Assembly (NCBI GenBank): GCA_905197385.1
Contig: CAJJYO010000028.1
Coordinates: 1 to 12,088, forward strand
Origin: an uncultured Collinsella sp.
Lineage (GTDB): Bacteria > Actinomycetota > Coriobacteriia > Coriobacteriales > Coriobacteriaceae
DNA: 12,088 nucleotides
Reading direction: 5' to 3'
Under the pieces are notes generated by a model. It did not search any database. It saw only the letters and a program-made list of their open reading frames with translations, and was not told where the DNA came from. This document shows positions 1-6,207 of the stretch, piece after piece (the first letter of the stretch is position 1; the number at the start of each line of letters is the position of its first letter). The translations under genes were made by a program, and so were the position numbers.

Positions 1-978
1 GGCCGCAAGCTCTGCCCGGGCCATCCGAGCGAGCCTGCGCCGCGCACCTATGCCGACATTACGGGCGAGGCGCTCAGCGCCGCCATCGAGCGCGATTCGC
101 AGGTCGTGGGCATCACGGCCGCCACGCCCTACATCATGGGCTTTACACCCGAGCTTCGCGCTGCCGCCGGCAAACAGTTCGTCGATGTGGGCATTGCCGA
201 GGAGCACGCCGTGACCTTTGCCACCGCGCTTGCGCGCTCGGGCGCCAAGCCAGTCTTTGGTGTGTACGGCACGTTTTTGCAGCGCGCTTACGACGAGCTG
301 TGGCACGACCTGTGCCTCAACGACGCCCCGGCAACCATTTTGGTGTTTGGTGCGTCAATCTTTGGCACCACGTCCGAGACGCACCTTTCGTTCTTTGATA
401 TTTCCATGTTGGGCGGTCTTCCCAACATGCACTACTTGGCGCCGGCCTGCATGGAGGAATATCTGTCCATGCTGAGCTGGTCGCTCGACCACCGCGAGCA
501 TCCCGCGGCGATCCGCGTACCGGGCATTGGCTTGGTAAGCCGTCCCGACCTTGCACCTGCCGAAGACACCGACTACAGTGCCGTTCGCTACAACGTGGTG
601 CGTCAGGGCCGCGACGTTGCCGTGCTCGCGCTTGGCGATTTCTTTGAGCTGGGCGAGCGCGTGGCAAACCGCTTGGCTGCCGAGTACGGTATCGAGGCCA
701 CGCTCGTCAACCCGCGCTTTGCAACCGAGCTTGACCGTGAGTTCCTCGACAGTCTTGCCGCCGAGCATCGCGTTGTCGTCACCCTCGAGGACGGCATCTT
801 GGACGGTGGCTGGGGCGAGCGCGTCGCGTGCTATCTGGCCTGCACGCCTGTGCGCACGCGCACCTTCGGCATCGCCAAGGGCTTCCCCGACCGCTACGAC
901 CCCAACGAGCTGCTCGCTCAGAACGGCATGACGGTCGAGAACATGGCCGCCGAAGCCGTAAGACTACTCAACGAGTAA
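1..978 (+). CDS. DXS-like transketolase family protein, 3' part (partial, runs off the left edge)
   Basis: The frame is open from base 1, so the start and the N-terminal thiamine-diphosphate-binding half lie outside the window; 325 codons remain. They cover the transketolase pyrimidine-binding domain (about residues 16-185) and the C-terminal domain (about 205-320). It follows 1-deoxy-D-xylulose-5-phosphate synthase (DXS) closely: VGIAEEHAVTF contains the catalytic Glu (codon 199-201), then YGTFLQRAYDELWHD, and near the end LEDGILDGGWGERV. DXS condenses pyruvate with glyceraldehyde 3-phosphate in the cytoplasm to start the MEP isoprenoid pathway. Two substrate-phosphate contacts of E. coli DXS, Arg420 and Asp427, align here with Gly (349-351) and Thr (370-372), in FGASIFGTTSETH. 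That segment recalls DXS-like paralogs annotated in lactic acid bacteria. I therefore call the family confidently but not the reaction. A terminator follows directly. Confidence 0.85.
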   Translation, partial: GRKLCPGHPSEPAPRTYADITGEALSAAIERDSQVVGITAATPYIMGFTPELRAAAGKQFVDVGIAEEHAVTFATALARSGAKPVFGVYGTFLQRAYDELWHDLCLNDAPATILVFGASIFGTTSETHLSFFDISMLGGLPNMHYLAPACMEEYLSMLSWSLDHREHPAAIRVPGIGLVSRPDLAPAEDTDYSAVRYNVVRQGRDVAVLALGDFFELGERVANRLAAEYGIEATLVNPRFATELDREFLDSLAAEHRVVVTLEDGILDGGWGERVACYLACTPVRTRTFGIAKGFPDRYDPNELLAQNGMTVENMAAEAVRLLNE

Positions 979-980
979 GA

Positions 981-1018
981 AAACCTCCGCAAGGAAAGCA
1001 CCCCTGCGGAGGTTTTTA
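981..1018 (+). terminator. Rho-independent terminator of the DXS-like gene
   Basis: An 11 bp perfect stem (AAACCTCCGCA at 981-991 with TGCGGAGGTTT at 1005-1015) closes a 13 nt loop and runs into a T-rich tail (TTTTTA). It begins three bases after the stop codon, so it should end transcription of the DXS-like gene and separate it from the ABC operon. Confidence 0.9.
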
Positions 1019-1035
1019 TTTTCGCGACGCGATTA

Positions 1036-1251
1036 TCTCAATCTGTAACATCTAGGGTCCGAATTTCCGTCTAACTGTTACAGATCTGGATAAGACGTCC
1101 TAGTCCCAGACCTTTGTCTCAATCTATAACAGATAGAGACCTTTTGGCCGTCCAGATGTTACAGATTGAGACATTCGAATTCCCCTGAAGAGAAAATCTC
1201 GATCTGTAACAGTCGCTCGGCAAAAACGGCTGCAGATGTTACAGATCGAGA
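1036..1251. repeat. Array of six alternating-orientation 15-18 bp motifs on a 40 bp pitch
   Basis: The motif TCTCAATCTGTAACA starts at 1036, 1117 (one change) and 1197 (TCTCG variant). Its reverse complement TGTTACAGATTGAGA starts at 1076 (degenerate last bases), 1157 and 1237 (CGAGA variant). Starts are 40, 41, 40, 40 and 40 bp apart, and the intervening sequences are 25-26 bp and unrelated. The fullest arm extends by TCT to 18 bp (1036-1053; complements at 1154-1171 and 1234-1251). The fifth base differs between the second and third pairs but matches within each pair (A/T in one, G/C in the other), as expected if each pair is a unit able to form a hairpin. Function is unknown: dispersed palindromic elements, clustered regulator sites or RNA stem-loops are all possible. 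No open frame covers the region. Confidence 0.85.
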
Positions 1252-1300
1252 CAAAGCAACAAGGCATGCCGCCGCATCGGCCAAAACCACCACGAAGGTG

Positions 1301-1313
1301 CCTGTCCCTTTTT
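1301..1313 (+). repeat. Short dispersed motif CCTGTCCCTTTTT, copy 1
   Basis: The 13-mer CCTGTCCCTTTTT occurs here and again at 11248-11260. Here it is preceded by a small CACC/GGTG hairpin (1288-1300). In both places it lies between a terminated gene and the next transcription unit. I recall this string as common in intergenic regions of gut bacteria, but that is memory rather than a search. Confidence 0.5.
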
Positions 1314-1362
1314 AGTAGGTAGAATAACCCATAAGGTAAGTATGTTTCTGAGTTATTTCGTG

Positions 1363-1392
1363 TTGACCCATTTGAGCGCGATAGGGTATAAC
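1363..1392 (+). promoter_or_regulatory. Sigma-70-type promoter of the amino-acid ABC operon
   Basis: TTGACC (1363-1368) and TATAAC (1387-1392) are separated by 18 bp, close to the housekeeping consensus. Transcription would start near 1399, leaving a leader of roughly 37 nt with the ribosome-binding site AGAAAGG (1420-1426). The repeat array ends about 110 bp upstream of the -35 element. Confidence 0.7.
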
Positions 1393-1435
1393 TCTACTCA
1401 ACCGCTAGGGATTTTATTGAGAAAGGTGTTCTACC

Positions 1436-2431
1436 ATGAGCAAGAACCTCTCCCAGCAGGTCGTTCTCGACCGCCGCGGCTTCGTTGCCGCCACCTTCGC
1501 AACCGTCGCCGGCCTTGGTCTTGCCGGCTGCTCCGACACCAGCGCCGAGGCCGACAAGGGTTCCGCCGCCGGCTCTTCCAAGAGCTCCGAGGATACCGAG
1601 GCTTCCACCACGCTCGACGCCAAGGCATTCGACAAGCTCGTCGACAACGGCCCCAAAGCCGACGACGATGCCATCGCCGCCAGCACCTGGGCCACAGCCG
1701 TCAAGGACGCCGGCGTCTTTAAGATTGGCGGCGTTCAGACCTCTACGCTTTTCTCCCTCCTCAACGAGAAAGACGGTCAGACCCGCGGCTTCGATGCCGG
1801 TATCGCACAGCTCCTGTCCAACTACATTCTGGGCGAGAACAAGGTCGAGATCACCCAGGTGACCTCGGACACGCGCGAGTCTGTCCTGCAGAACGGCCAG
1901 GTCGACGCCGTCTTTGCCACCTACACCATCACTGACGAGCGCAAGAAGCTCGTCTCCTTCGCCGGTCCCTACTACTACACGCAGCAGGCCATCCTGGTGC
2001 TCGCCGATAACGACGACATCAAGAGCGTCGACGACTTGGCCGACAAGAACGTCGCCGTCCAGTCCGGCTCCAACGGCCCCGCCATCCTGGAGGAGTTCGC
2101 TCCCAAGGCCAGCCAGCAGGAGTTTAAGACCGACGAGGAGGCCCGCCAGGCACTCCAGCAGGGCCGCGTTGACGCCTACGTCATCGACAACAACATGCAG
2201 CAGAGCGCCCTGGTCCGCGAGCCCGGTAAGTACAAGATCGCCGGCAAGTCCTTCGGCAACAAGGAGCCCTATGGCATTGGTCTGCCGCTCGATTCCGACG
2301 GCGTCGCCTTCGTTAACGACTTCCTTAAGAAAATCGAGGACGACGGCACCTGGACCGAGCTGTGGCAGATCTGCATCGGCGACCGTACGGGCGACACCAA
2401 TGTTCCCGAGCTGCCCGAAATCGGCGCCTAG
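1436..2431 (+). CDS. Polar amino-acid ABC transporter substrate-binding lipoprotein (glutamate-type)
   Basis: A 331-residue binding protein that delivers a polar amino acid, probably glutamate or a relative, to the permeases encoded next. The N-terminus has a twin-arginine pair (R13-R14, RRGF), a hydrophobic stretch and the lipobox LAGC with Cys32, so export by Tat followed by lipid anchoring outside the membrane is likely. A Ser/Asp/Ala-rich linker (about 33-90) leads to an SBP_bac_3 domain (about 94-316). Family features include TRESVLQNGQVDAVFATYTI (144-163), TDERKK and FAGPYYYT, which resemble corynebacterial GluB. The ATG at 1436 is chosen because AGAAAGG lies nine bases upstream and the signal peptide starts there. 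It is the first gene of the operon, behind its own promoter and ahead of an attenuating hairpin. The exact substrate cannot be read from sequence. Confidence 0.93.
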   Translation: MSKNLSQQVVLDRRGFVAATFATVAGLGLAGCSDTSAEADKGSAAGSSKSSEDTEASTTLDAKAFDKLVDNGPKADDDAIAASTWATAVKDAGVFKIGGVQTSTLFSLLNEKDGQTRGFDAGIAQLLSNYILGENKVEITQVTSDTRESVLQNGQVDAVFATYTITDERKKLVSFAGPYYYTQQAILVLADNDDIKSVDDLADKNVAVQSGSNGPAILEEFAPKASQQEFKTDEEARQALQQGRVDAYVIDNNMQQSALVREPGKYKIAGKSFGNKEPYGIGLPLDSDGVAFVNDFLKKIEDDGTWTELWQICIGDRTGDTNVPELPEIGA

Positions 2432-2519
2432 GCAGCGTGCCTGGTAACGGCCGCAACGAAACCATACGGAAACGCATGATGCGCTTTATTGCGGTAAACT
2501 GTTTTCTCACTGAGTTGTC

Positions 2520-2550
2520 GGGGCTTCCGTACACACGGGAGCCCCTTTCC
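2520..2550 (+). terminator. Intra-operon hairpin (partial terminator or attenuator)
   Basis: GGGGCTTCCGT (2520-2530) pairs with ACGGGAGCCCC (2535-2545) through an ACAC loop, with one G-T wobble, followed by TTTCCTTAT. It lies between the binding-protein gene and the first permease, whose ribosome-binding site GGGAGG (2559-2564) follows at once. Partial termination or 3'-end protection here would give more binding protein than permease, a common arrangement in ABC operons. Confidence 0.75.
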
Positions 2551-2569
2551 TTATCGGCGGGAGGTCCGC

Positions 2570-3229
2570 ATGAGTCTTTCCGAGCTCTGGTCGCTCTATG
2601 GCCAGAACTATATCGACGCGCTGCTCGCAACCTGGGGCATGACGCTTGAGTCGTTTGCCATCGCCATGGTGCTGGCCGTCGCCGTCACCGTGATGCGCGT
2701 GTCGCCGCTCAAGCCGCTGCGCGTCTTTGGCGACCTGTATGTCCAGGTCTTCCGTAACATCCCCGGCATCGCGCTGCTTATCATCGTCGTCTACGCGCTG
2801 CCGCCGCTCAAAGTCGTCCTGCCCTACCGCACCTGCGTTATCGTCGCCACGGTCCTTTTGGGCTCGGCCTTTGGTTCCGAAAACTTTATGAGCGGCATCA
2901 ACACCGTCGGCGTCGGTCAGGTGGAAGCCGCCCGCTCGCTGGGCATGAGCTTTAACCGTATCCTCGCCAAAATCGTGATTCCGCAGGCGCTGCGCTCGAG
3001 CGTGCTGCCCATGACGAACCTCTTTATCGCCGTCATGCTCACTACCGCCTTGGGCAGCCAGGTGCCGCTTAAGCCGCAAGAGCTCACCGGCGTGGTGAGT
3101 TACATCAACACGCGCTCGCTCGGCGGCGTCGCCGCGTTCTTTATCTCGGCGCTCGGCTACCTGGGCACGGCCTTTGTGGTGAGCCACATTGGCAACTACA
3201 TCGATAAGAAGGTGAGGATCCTCCGATGA
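2570..3229 (+). CDS. Amino-acid ABC transporter permease (HisM/GluC type)
   Basis: A 219-residue inner-membrane protein of the polar amino-acid permease family, forming half of the channel for the importer. Hydrophobic segments fall at about 25-42, 64-78, 88-102 and 140-165, and another near the C-terminus. The cytoplasmic EAA loop that docks on the ATPase is clear: VEAARSLGMSFNRILAKIVIPQA (about 118-140). GGGAGG lies five bases before the ATG. The 3' end overlaps the next permease gene by four bases (ATGA), which implies translational coupling and a heteromeric channel. Its length is typical for the family. Confidence 0.93.
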   Translation: MSLSELWSLYGQNYIDALLATWGMTLESFAIAMVLAVAVTVMRVSPLKPLRVFGDLYVQVFRNIPGIALLIIVVYALPPLKVVLPYRTCVIVATVLLGSAFGSENFMSGINTVGVGQVEAARSLGMSFNRILAKIVIPQALRSSVLPMTNLFIAVMLTTALGSQVPLKPQELTGVVSYINTRSLGGVAAFFISALGYLGTAFVVSHIGNYIDKKVRILR

Positions 3230-4059
3230 GCAAGCACTCCACCTCCGCGCTCACCATGCGCGATGCGCTCTACGAGGCTCCCGGCCCCAAGATGCGCGCC
3301 AAGATTCGCATCGGCACCGCCATCTCGCTTGTTGCCGTCGCCGCGCTCGTCGTCCTCGTGTTGCAGCGCTTTTATGTGACCGGTCAGCTTTCGGTCCACT
3401 ATTGGTATTTCTTTACGCACCTCACCACCTGGAAGTTCCTGCTTGCCGGCTTTGAGGGCACCGTTAAAGTCGCACTCACCGCCGGCGCCATCGCGCTGGT
3501 GCTGGGCTTAGCCCTTATGCTCGGCCGTACCAGCGACATTAAGCCGCTGCAGCTGGTCTGCCGTGTGCTCACCGACTTCTTCCGTGGCGTGCCGAGCCTG
3601 CTGTTCATCTACTTCTTCTTTTTGGTGCTGCCCCAGTACAAGATCGCGCTGCCGTCGTTTTGGATGCTCACGCTTCCCGTCGCGCTCGCTGCCGCCGGCG
3701 TGCTGGCCGAGATTTTCCGCGCCGGCGTCAACGCCGTACCGCGCGGGCAGGTCGAGGCGGCCCAGGCGCTCGGTCTCTCCAAAGCTAAAATCACCTTTAA
3801 AATCGTGTTGCCGCAGGCGATTCGGTTTATTATCCCGTCGTTGATTTCGCAGCTTGTGGTCGTAGTCAAAGACACCACCGTCGCCTACGTGGTGAGCTAC
3901 CCCGACCTCATGCAAAATGCCCGCGTGCTCATCACCAACTACGACGCCCTTGTGTCGGTCTACCTGGTGATCGCGGTCATCTATATCCTCATCAACGTCG
4001 CGATTAACAAGGCCGCTGTCTACGTTTCGCACAAGACCGGCGTGACCATCATCCGCTAA
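3226..4059 (+). CDS. Amino-acid ABC transporter permease (HisM/GluD type)
   Basis: The second permease subunit, 277 residues. It is longer than its partner because of an N-terminal extension of about 30 polar and basic residues before the first membrane segment (about 31-48). Further membrane segments surround the EAA loop VEAAQALGLSKAKITFKIVLPQA (about 176-198), which contacts the ATPase. The segment FFRGVPSLLFIYFFFLVLPQ (118-137) is typical of glutamate and glutamine permeases. The ATG overlaps the preceding stop (ATGA at 3226-3229), so translation is probably coupled. It should pair with the shorter permease to form the transmembrane channel. Confidence 0.93.
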   Translation: MSKHSTSALTMRDALYEAPGPKMRAKIRIGTAISLVAVAALVVLVLQRFYVTGQLSVHYWYFFTHLTTWKFLLAGFEGTVKVALTAGAIALVLGLALMLGRTSDIKPLQLVCRVLTDFFRGVPSLLFIYFFFLVLPQYKIALPSFWMLTLPVALAAAGVLAEIFRAGVNAVPRGQVEAAQALGLSKAKITFKIVLPQAIRFIIPSLISQLVVVVKDTTVAYVVSYPDLMQNARVLITNYDALVSVYLVIAVIYILINVAINKAAVYVSHKTGVTIIR

Positions 4060-4095
4060 CGCTTTACCATTTCGAGTCATAAGGAGCCGAGCACC

Positions 4096-4860
4096 ATGGC
4101 ACAGAGCACCTCTTCCACCGGCAATCAGCCGCTGATCGAGCTCAGACACGTCGATAAGCACTATGGCGATCTGCACGTCCTCAACGACATCAATCTGTCG
4201 GTCGACCGCGGCGAGGTCGTCGTTGTGATTGGACCCTCGGGCTCGGGTAAGTCGACCATGTGCCGCACCATCAACCGCCTGGAAACCATCGACTCGGGCG
4301 AGATTCTCATCGAGGGCGAGCCCCTGCCGCAGGAAGGCAAGGACCTTGCCCGCATGCGTGCCGAGCTGGGCATGGTATTTCAGCAGTTCAACTTGTTCGC
4401 ACATATGACCGTACTGCAGAACGTCATGCTGGGGCCGGTCGATGTGCTGGGCGTGTCCAAGGAGGAAGCTCGTGAGCGCGCCATGGACCTGCTGAGCCGC
4501 GTGGGCGTGGCCGAACAGGCCGACAAGGTACCCGCACAGCTTTCGGGCGGCCAGCAACAGCGCGTGGCCATCGCCCGTTCACTCGCCATGCAGCCCAAGG
4601 CCATGCTTTTTGACGAGCCCACGAGTGCCCTTGACCCCGAAATGATCAACGAGGTGCTCGAGGTCATGGTCCGTCTTGCCCAGCAGGGCATGACGATGAT
4701 CGTCATCACGCACGAGATGAACTTCGCCCGCCGCGTGGCCGATCGCGTCGTCTTTATGGCTGACGGCCAGATCGTGGAAACCGGCACGCCCGACGAGTTC
4801 TTCGACCACCCCCAGACCAAGCGTGCCCAGGACTTCCTCAACTCCATCAAGGGCCACTAA
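4096..4860 (+). CDS. Amino-acid ABC transporter ATP-binding protein (GlnQ/GluA type)
   Basis: The 254-residue ATPase that powers the importer from the cytoplasmic side. All nucleotide-binding motifs are intact: Walker A GPSGSGKST (46-54), Q-loop FQQF (95-98), signature LSGGQQQRVAIAR (149-161), Walker B AMLFDEP (169-175) with catalytic Glu174, D-loop SALD (177-180) and switch His206 (ITHE). Length and motif spacing are those of the polar amino-acid subfamily. AAGGAG (4081-4086) lies nine bases before the ATG. The order binding protein, permease, permease, ATPase differs from corynebacterial gluABCD, where the ATPase comes first. No terminator is visible before the next gene. Confidence 0.95.
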   Translation: MAQSTSSTGNQPLIELRHVDKHYGDLHVLNDINLSVDRGEVVVVIGPSGSGKSTMCRTINRLETIDSGEILIEGEPLPQEGKDLARMRAELGMVFQQFNLFAHMTVLQNVMLGPVDVLGVSKEEARERAMDLLSRVGVAEQADKVPAQLSGGQQQRVAIARSLAMQPKAMLFDEPTSALDPEMINEVLEVMVRLAQQGMTMIVITHEMNFARRVADRVVFMADGQIVETGTPDEFFDHPQTKRAQDFLNSIKGH

Positions 4861-4911
4861 CCAGACCGCTCACCCGCCCGCCATGCCCATCCAAACTCGA
4901 AAGCTACACCT

Positions 4912-5721
4912 ATGATCGGAACTCGCACTTCATCGTCATACACCCCGCACGTCGACGTCGCCCCCGCCGACCGTCCGCTCATCCTCGTCGCGCCGCGTTG
5001 GGAAGAAGCGAAGCCGTTTTTGAGCGAGACGCTCTCCCCCAACGAGGAAATCGCCAGCGTCTTTGTCGATGCCATTCTTGCCGCCGGCGGCCTGCCGCTG
5101 CAGATGTCCATCACCGAGGACATTGAGGTCATCCGTCATTACGTCGATATCGCCGACGGCATCGCCATCCCCGGCGGCCCCGATGTCAATCCCAAACGTT
5201 GGGGCGATGATCGACCCTACGACCCCACCCTCTGCTGCGAGATCCGCGATTGCTTTGAGTTTAAGCTAGTCGGCGAGGTGCTCCGCGCCAAAAAGCCGCT
5301 CTTTACCACCTGCCGCGGCACACAGCTGCTCAATGTCGCCACTGGCGGCACCCTGTGCATGGACGTGCCGAGCCTGGGCGCGCGCGAGGGCCGCACGCAG
5401 TGGCGCCATACCCACGTGCTCAACGACCCTGTGCATCCTGTCGAGGTCGTGCCGGGCTCGCTGCTGGAGCGCGCGGTTGGCGGGCACAGGCTGATCCAGA
5501 CCAACTCCGCACATCACTGCTGCGTCGATCGTCTGGGTAAGAGCACGCGCTTGGTCGCCAAGGCAACCGACGGCGTTCCCGAGTGCATCGAAGTCGAAGG
5601 CCAGCCGTTCTGTCTGGGTGTGCAATGGCATCCCGAGTACACCTGGCAGACGCTCGAGACCGACTTTAACCTGTGGAAGTCGTTTGTCGAGGCGGCGGCC
5701 AAGGTAAAGCAGACCCGCTAG
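4912..5721 (+). CDS. Gamma-glutamyl-gamma-aminobutyrate hydrolase family protein (peptidase C26, class-I GATase fold)
   Basis: A 269-residue cytoplasmic hydrolase of the PuuD/C26 family, whose members cleave gamma-glutamyl amide bonds in compounds such as gamma-Glu-GABA. The catalytic triad is visible: nucleophile Cys134 in TTCRGTQLLNVATGGTL, and His240 and Glu242 in GVQWHPEY. PGGPDVNP (87-94) and NSAHHCCVDRLG (198-209) are also typical. Most relatives have ICRG or HHQAV where this has TCRG and HHCCV. The gene starts 51 bases after the ATPase with no terminator between, and a strong one follows, so it is probably the last gene of the transporter operon. This suggests that the imported substrate, or a product of it, carries a gamma-glutamyl bond. 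The ATG at 4912 has no strong ribosome-binding site; about 20 residues precede the conserved domain, so the start is the least certain part. Confidence 0.88.
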   Translation: MIGTRTSSSYTPHVDVAPADRPLILVAPRWEEAKPFLSETLSPNEEIASVFVDAILAAGGLPLQMSITEDIEVIRHYVDIADGIAIPGGPDVNPKRWGDDRPYDPTLCCEIRDCFEFKLVGEVLRAKKPLFTTCRGTQLLNVATGGTLCMDVPSLGAREGRTQWRHTHVLNDPVHPVEVVPGSLLERAVGGHRLIQTNSAHHCCVDRLGKSTRLVAKATDGVPECIEVEGQPFCLGVQWHPEYTWQTLETDFNLWKSFVEAAAKVKQTR

Positions 5722-5742
5722 TTCGCGAACCGCATAACAGAT

Positions 5743-5785
5743 AAGGGCGCCCCGCCGGCCACATGGTCCGACGGGGCGCCCTTTT
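5743..5785 (+). terminator. Strong terminator between convergent genes, possibly bidirectional
   Basis: A 12 bp perfect stem (AAGGGCGCCCCG at 5743-5754 with CGGGGCGCCCTT at 5772-5783) closes a 17 nt loop and ends in TTTT on the plus strand, terminating the ABC/C26 operon. The stem is symmetric, so it could also act on the minus-strand HPt transcript, although the T-run on that side is poor. Confidence 0.88.
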
Positions 5786-5826
5786 GCCTATACGCGACAG
5801 GCACACAGCCCAAGGCTCGCAAGCCC

Positions 5827-6183
5827 TTACTCAGCCGCCTCGCGCAGGGCCGACATCGTAGCCGCATATTGCTGCTGCAGCGCATGCATCCCCTCGCGAG
5901 CGCCGTCAACGGCATCGGCACCACGCAGTGCTTCGGTTACCACGACCGCCGGCTCGTACAGATTATCGAATCCCAGGTTCTGGCTCACGCCCTTGAGCGT
6001 GTGCGCTGCCATAAACGCACCTTCGGCGTCTCCCGCCGCCATGGCGGCCTCCAGCTTGTCCATGCTCTCGTCATCCAAAAACTTGAGGGCAAAGCGGGCG
6101 AGCATTTCCTCGCCCATCAGCCGAGCGCACGCGTCATCATAATTGGCGCCGATCTTCTCATACGCCTCACGCATGGAAATCAT
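5827..6183 (-). CDS. Histidine phosphotransfer (HPt) domain protein
   Basis: A stand-alone 118-residue HPt module. HPt proteins are small four-helix bundles that carry phosphoryl groups between a receiver domain and a kinase or a second receiver. The phospho-acceptor is His61 in AAHTLKGVSQNLGF (59-72), matching the family pattern H-x-L-K-G. The rest is strongly helical and acidic. The first ATG (6183) is preferred over the one three codons later because AAGGAG (complement of 6194-6199) lies ten bases upstream. It follows the large GGDEF/receiver/HD-GYP gene by 24 bases on the same strand, so the two are probably co-transcribed and the receiver domain is the obvious partner. No histidine kinase is encoded nearby. 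Confidence 0.87.
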   Translation of the reverse strand: MISMREAYEKIGANYDDACARLMGEEMLARFALKFLDDESMDKLEAAMAAGDAEGAFMAAHTLKGVSQNLGFDNLYEPAVVVTEALRGADAVDGAREGMHALQQQYAATMSALREAAE

Positions 6184-6207
6184 GGATTAAAAACTCCTTT
6201 GGTCAAA

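Noticed and set aside
1036..1251. CRISPR array
   Set aside because: The repeats alternate in orientation, are only 15-18 bp with 25 bp gaps, and vary in sequence. No cas gene is in the window.
1342..1722. Plus-strand frame starting in the ABC promoter
   Set aside because: It overlaps the signal peptide region of the binding protein in another frame, its Arg-rich composition is not protein-like, and it starts upstream of the mapped -10 element.
3508..4557. Minus-strand open frame (349 codons) opposite the second permease and the ATPase
   Set aside because: It is an antisense shadow of two clear ABC subunits; its His/Asp/Gly-rich composition fits no family.
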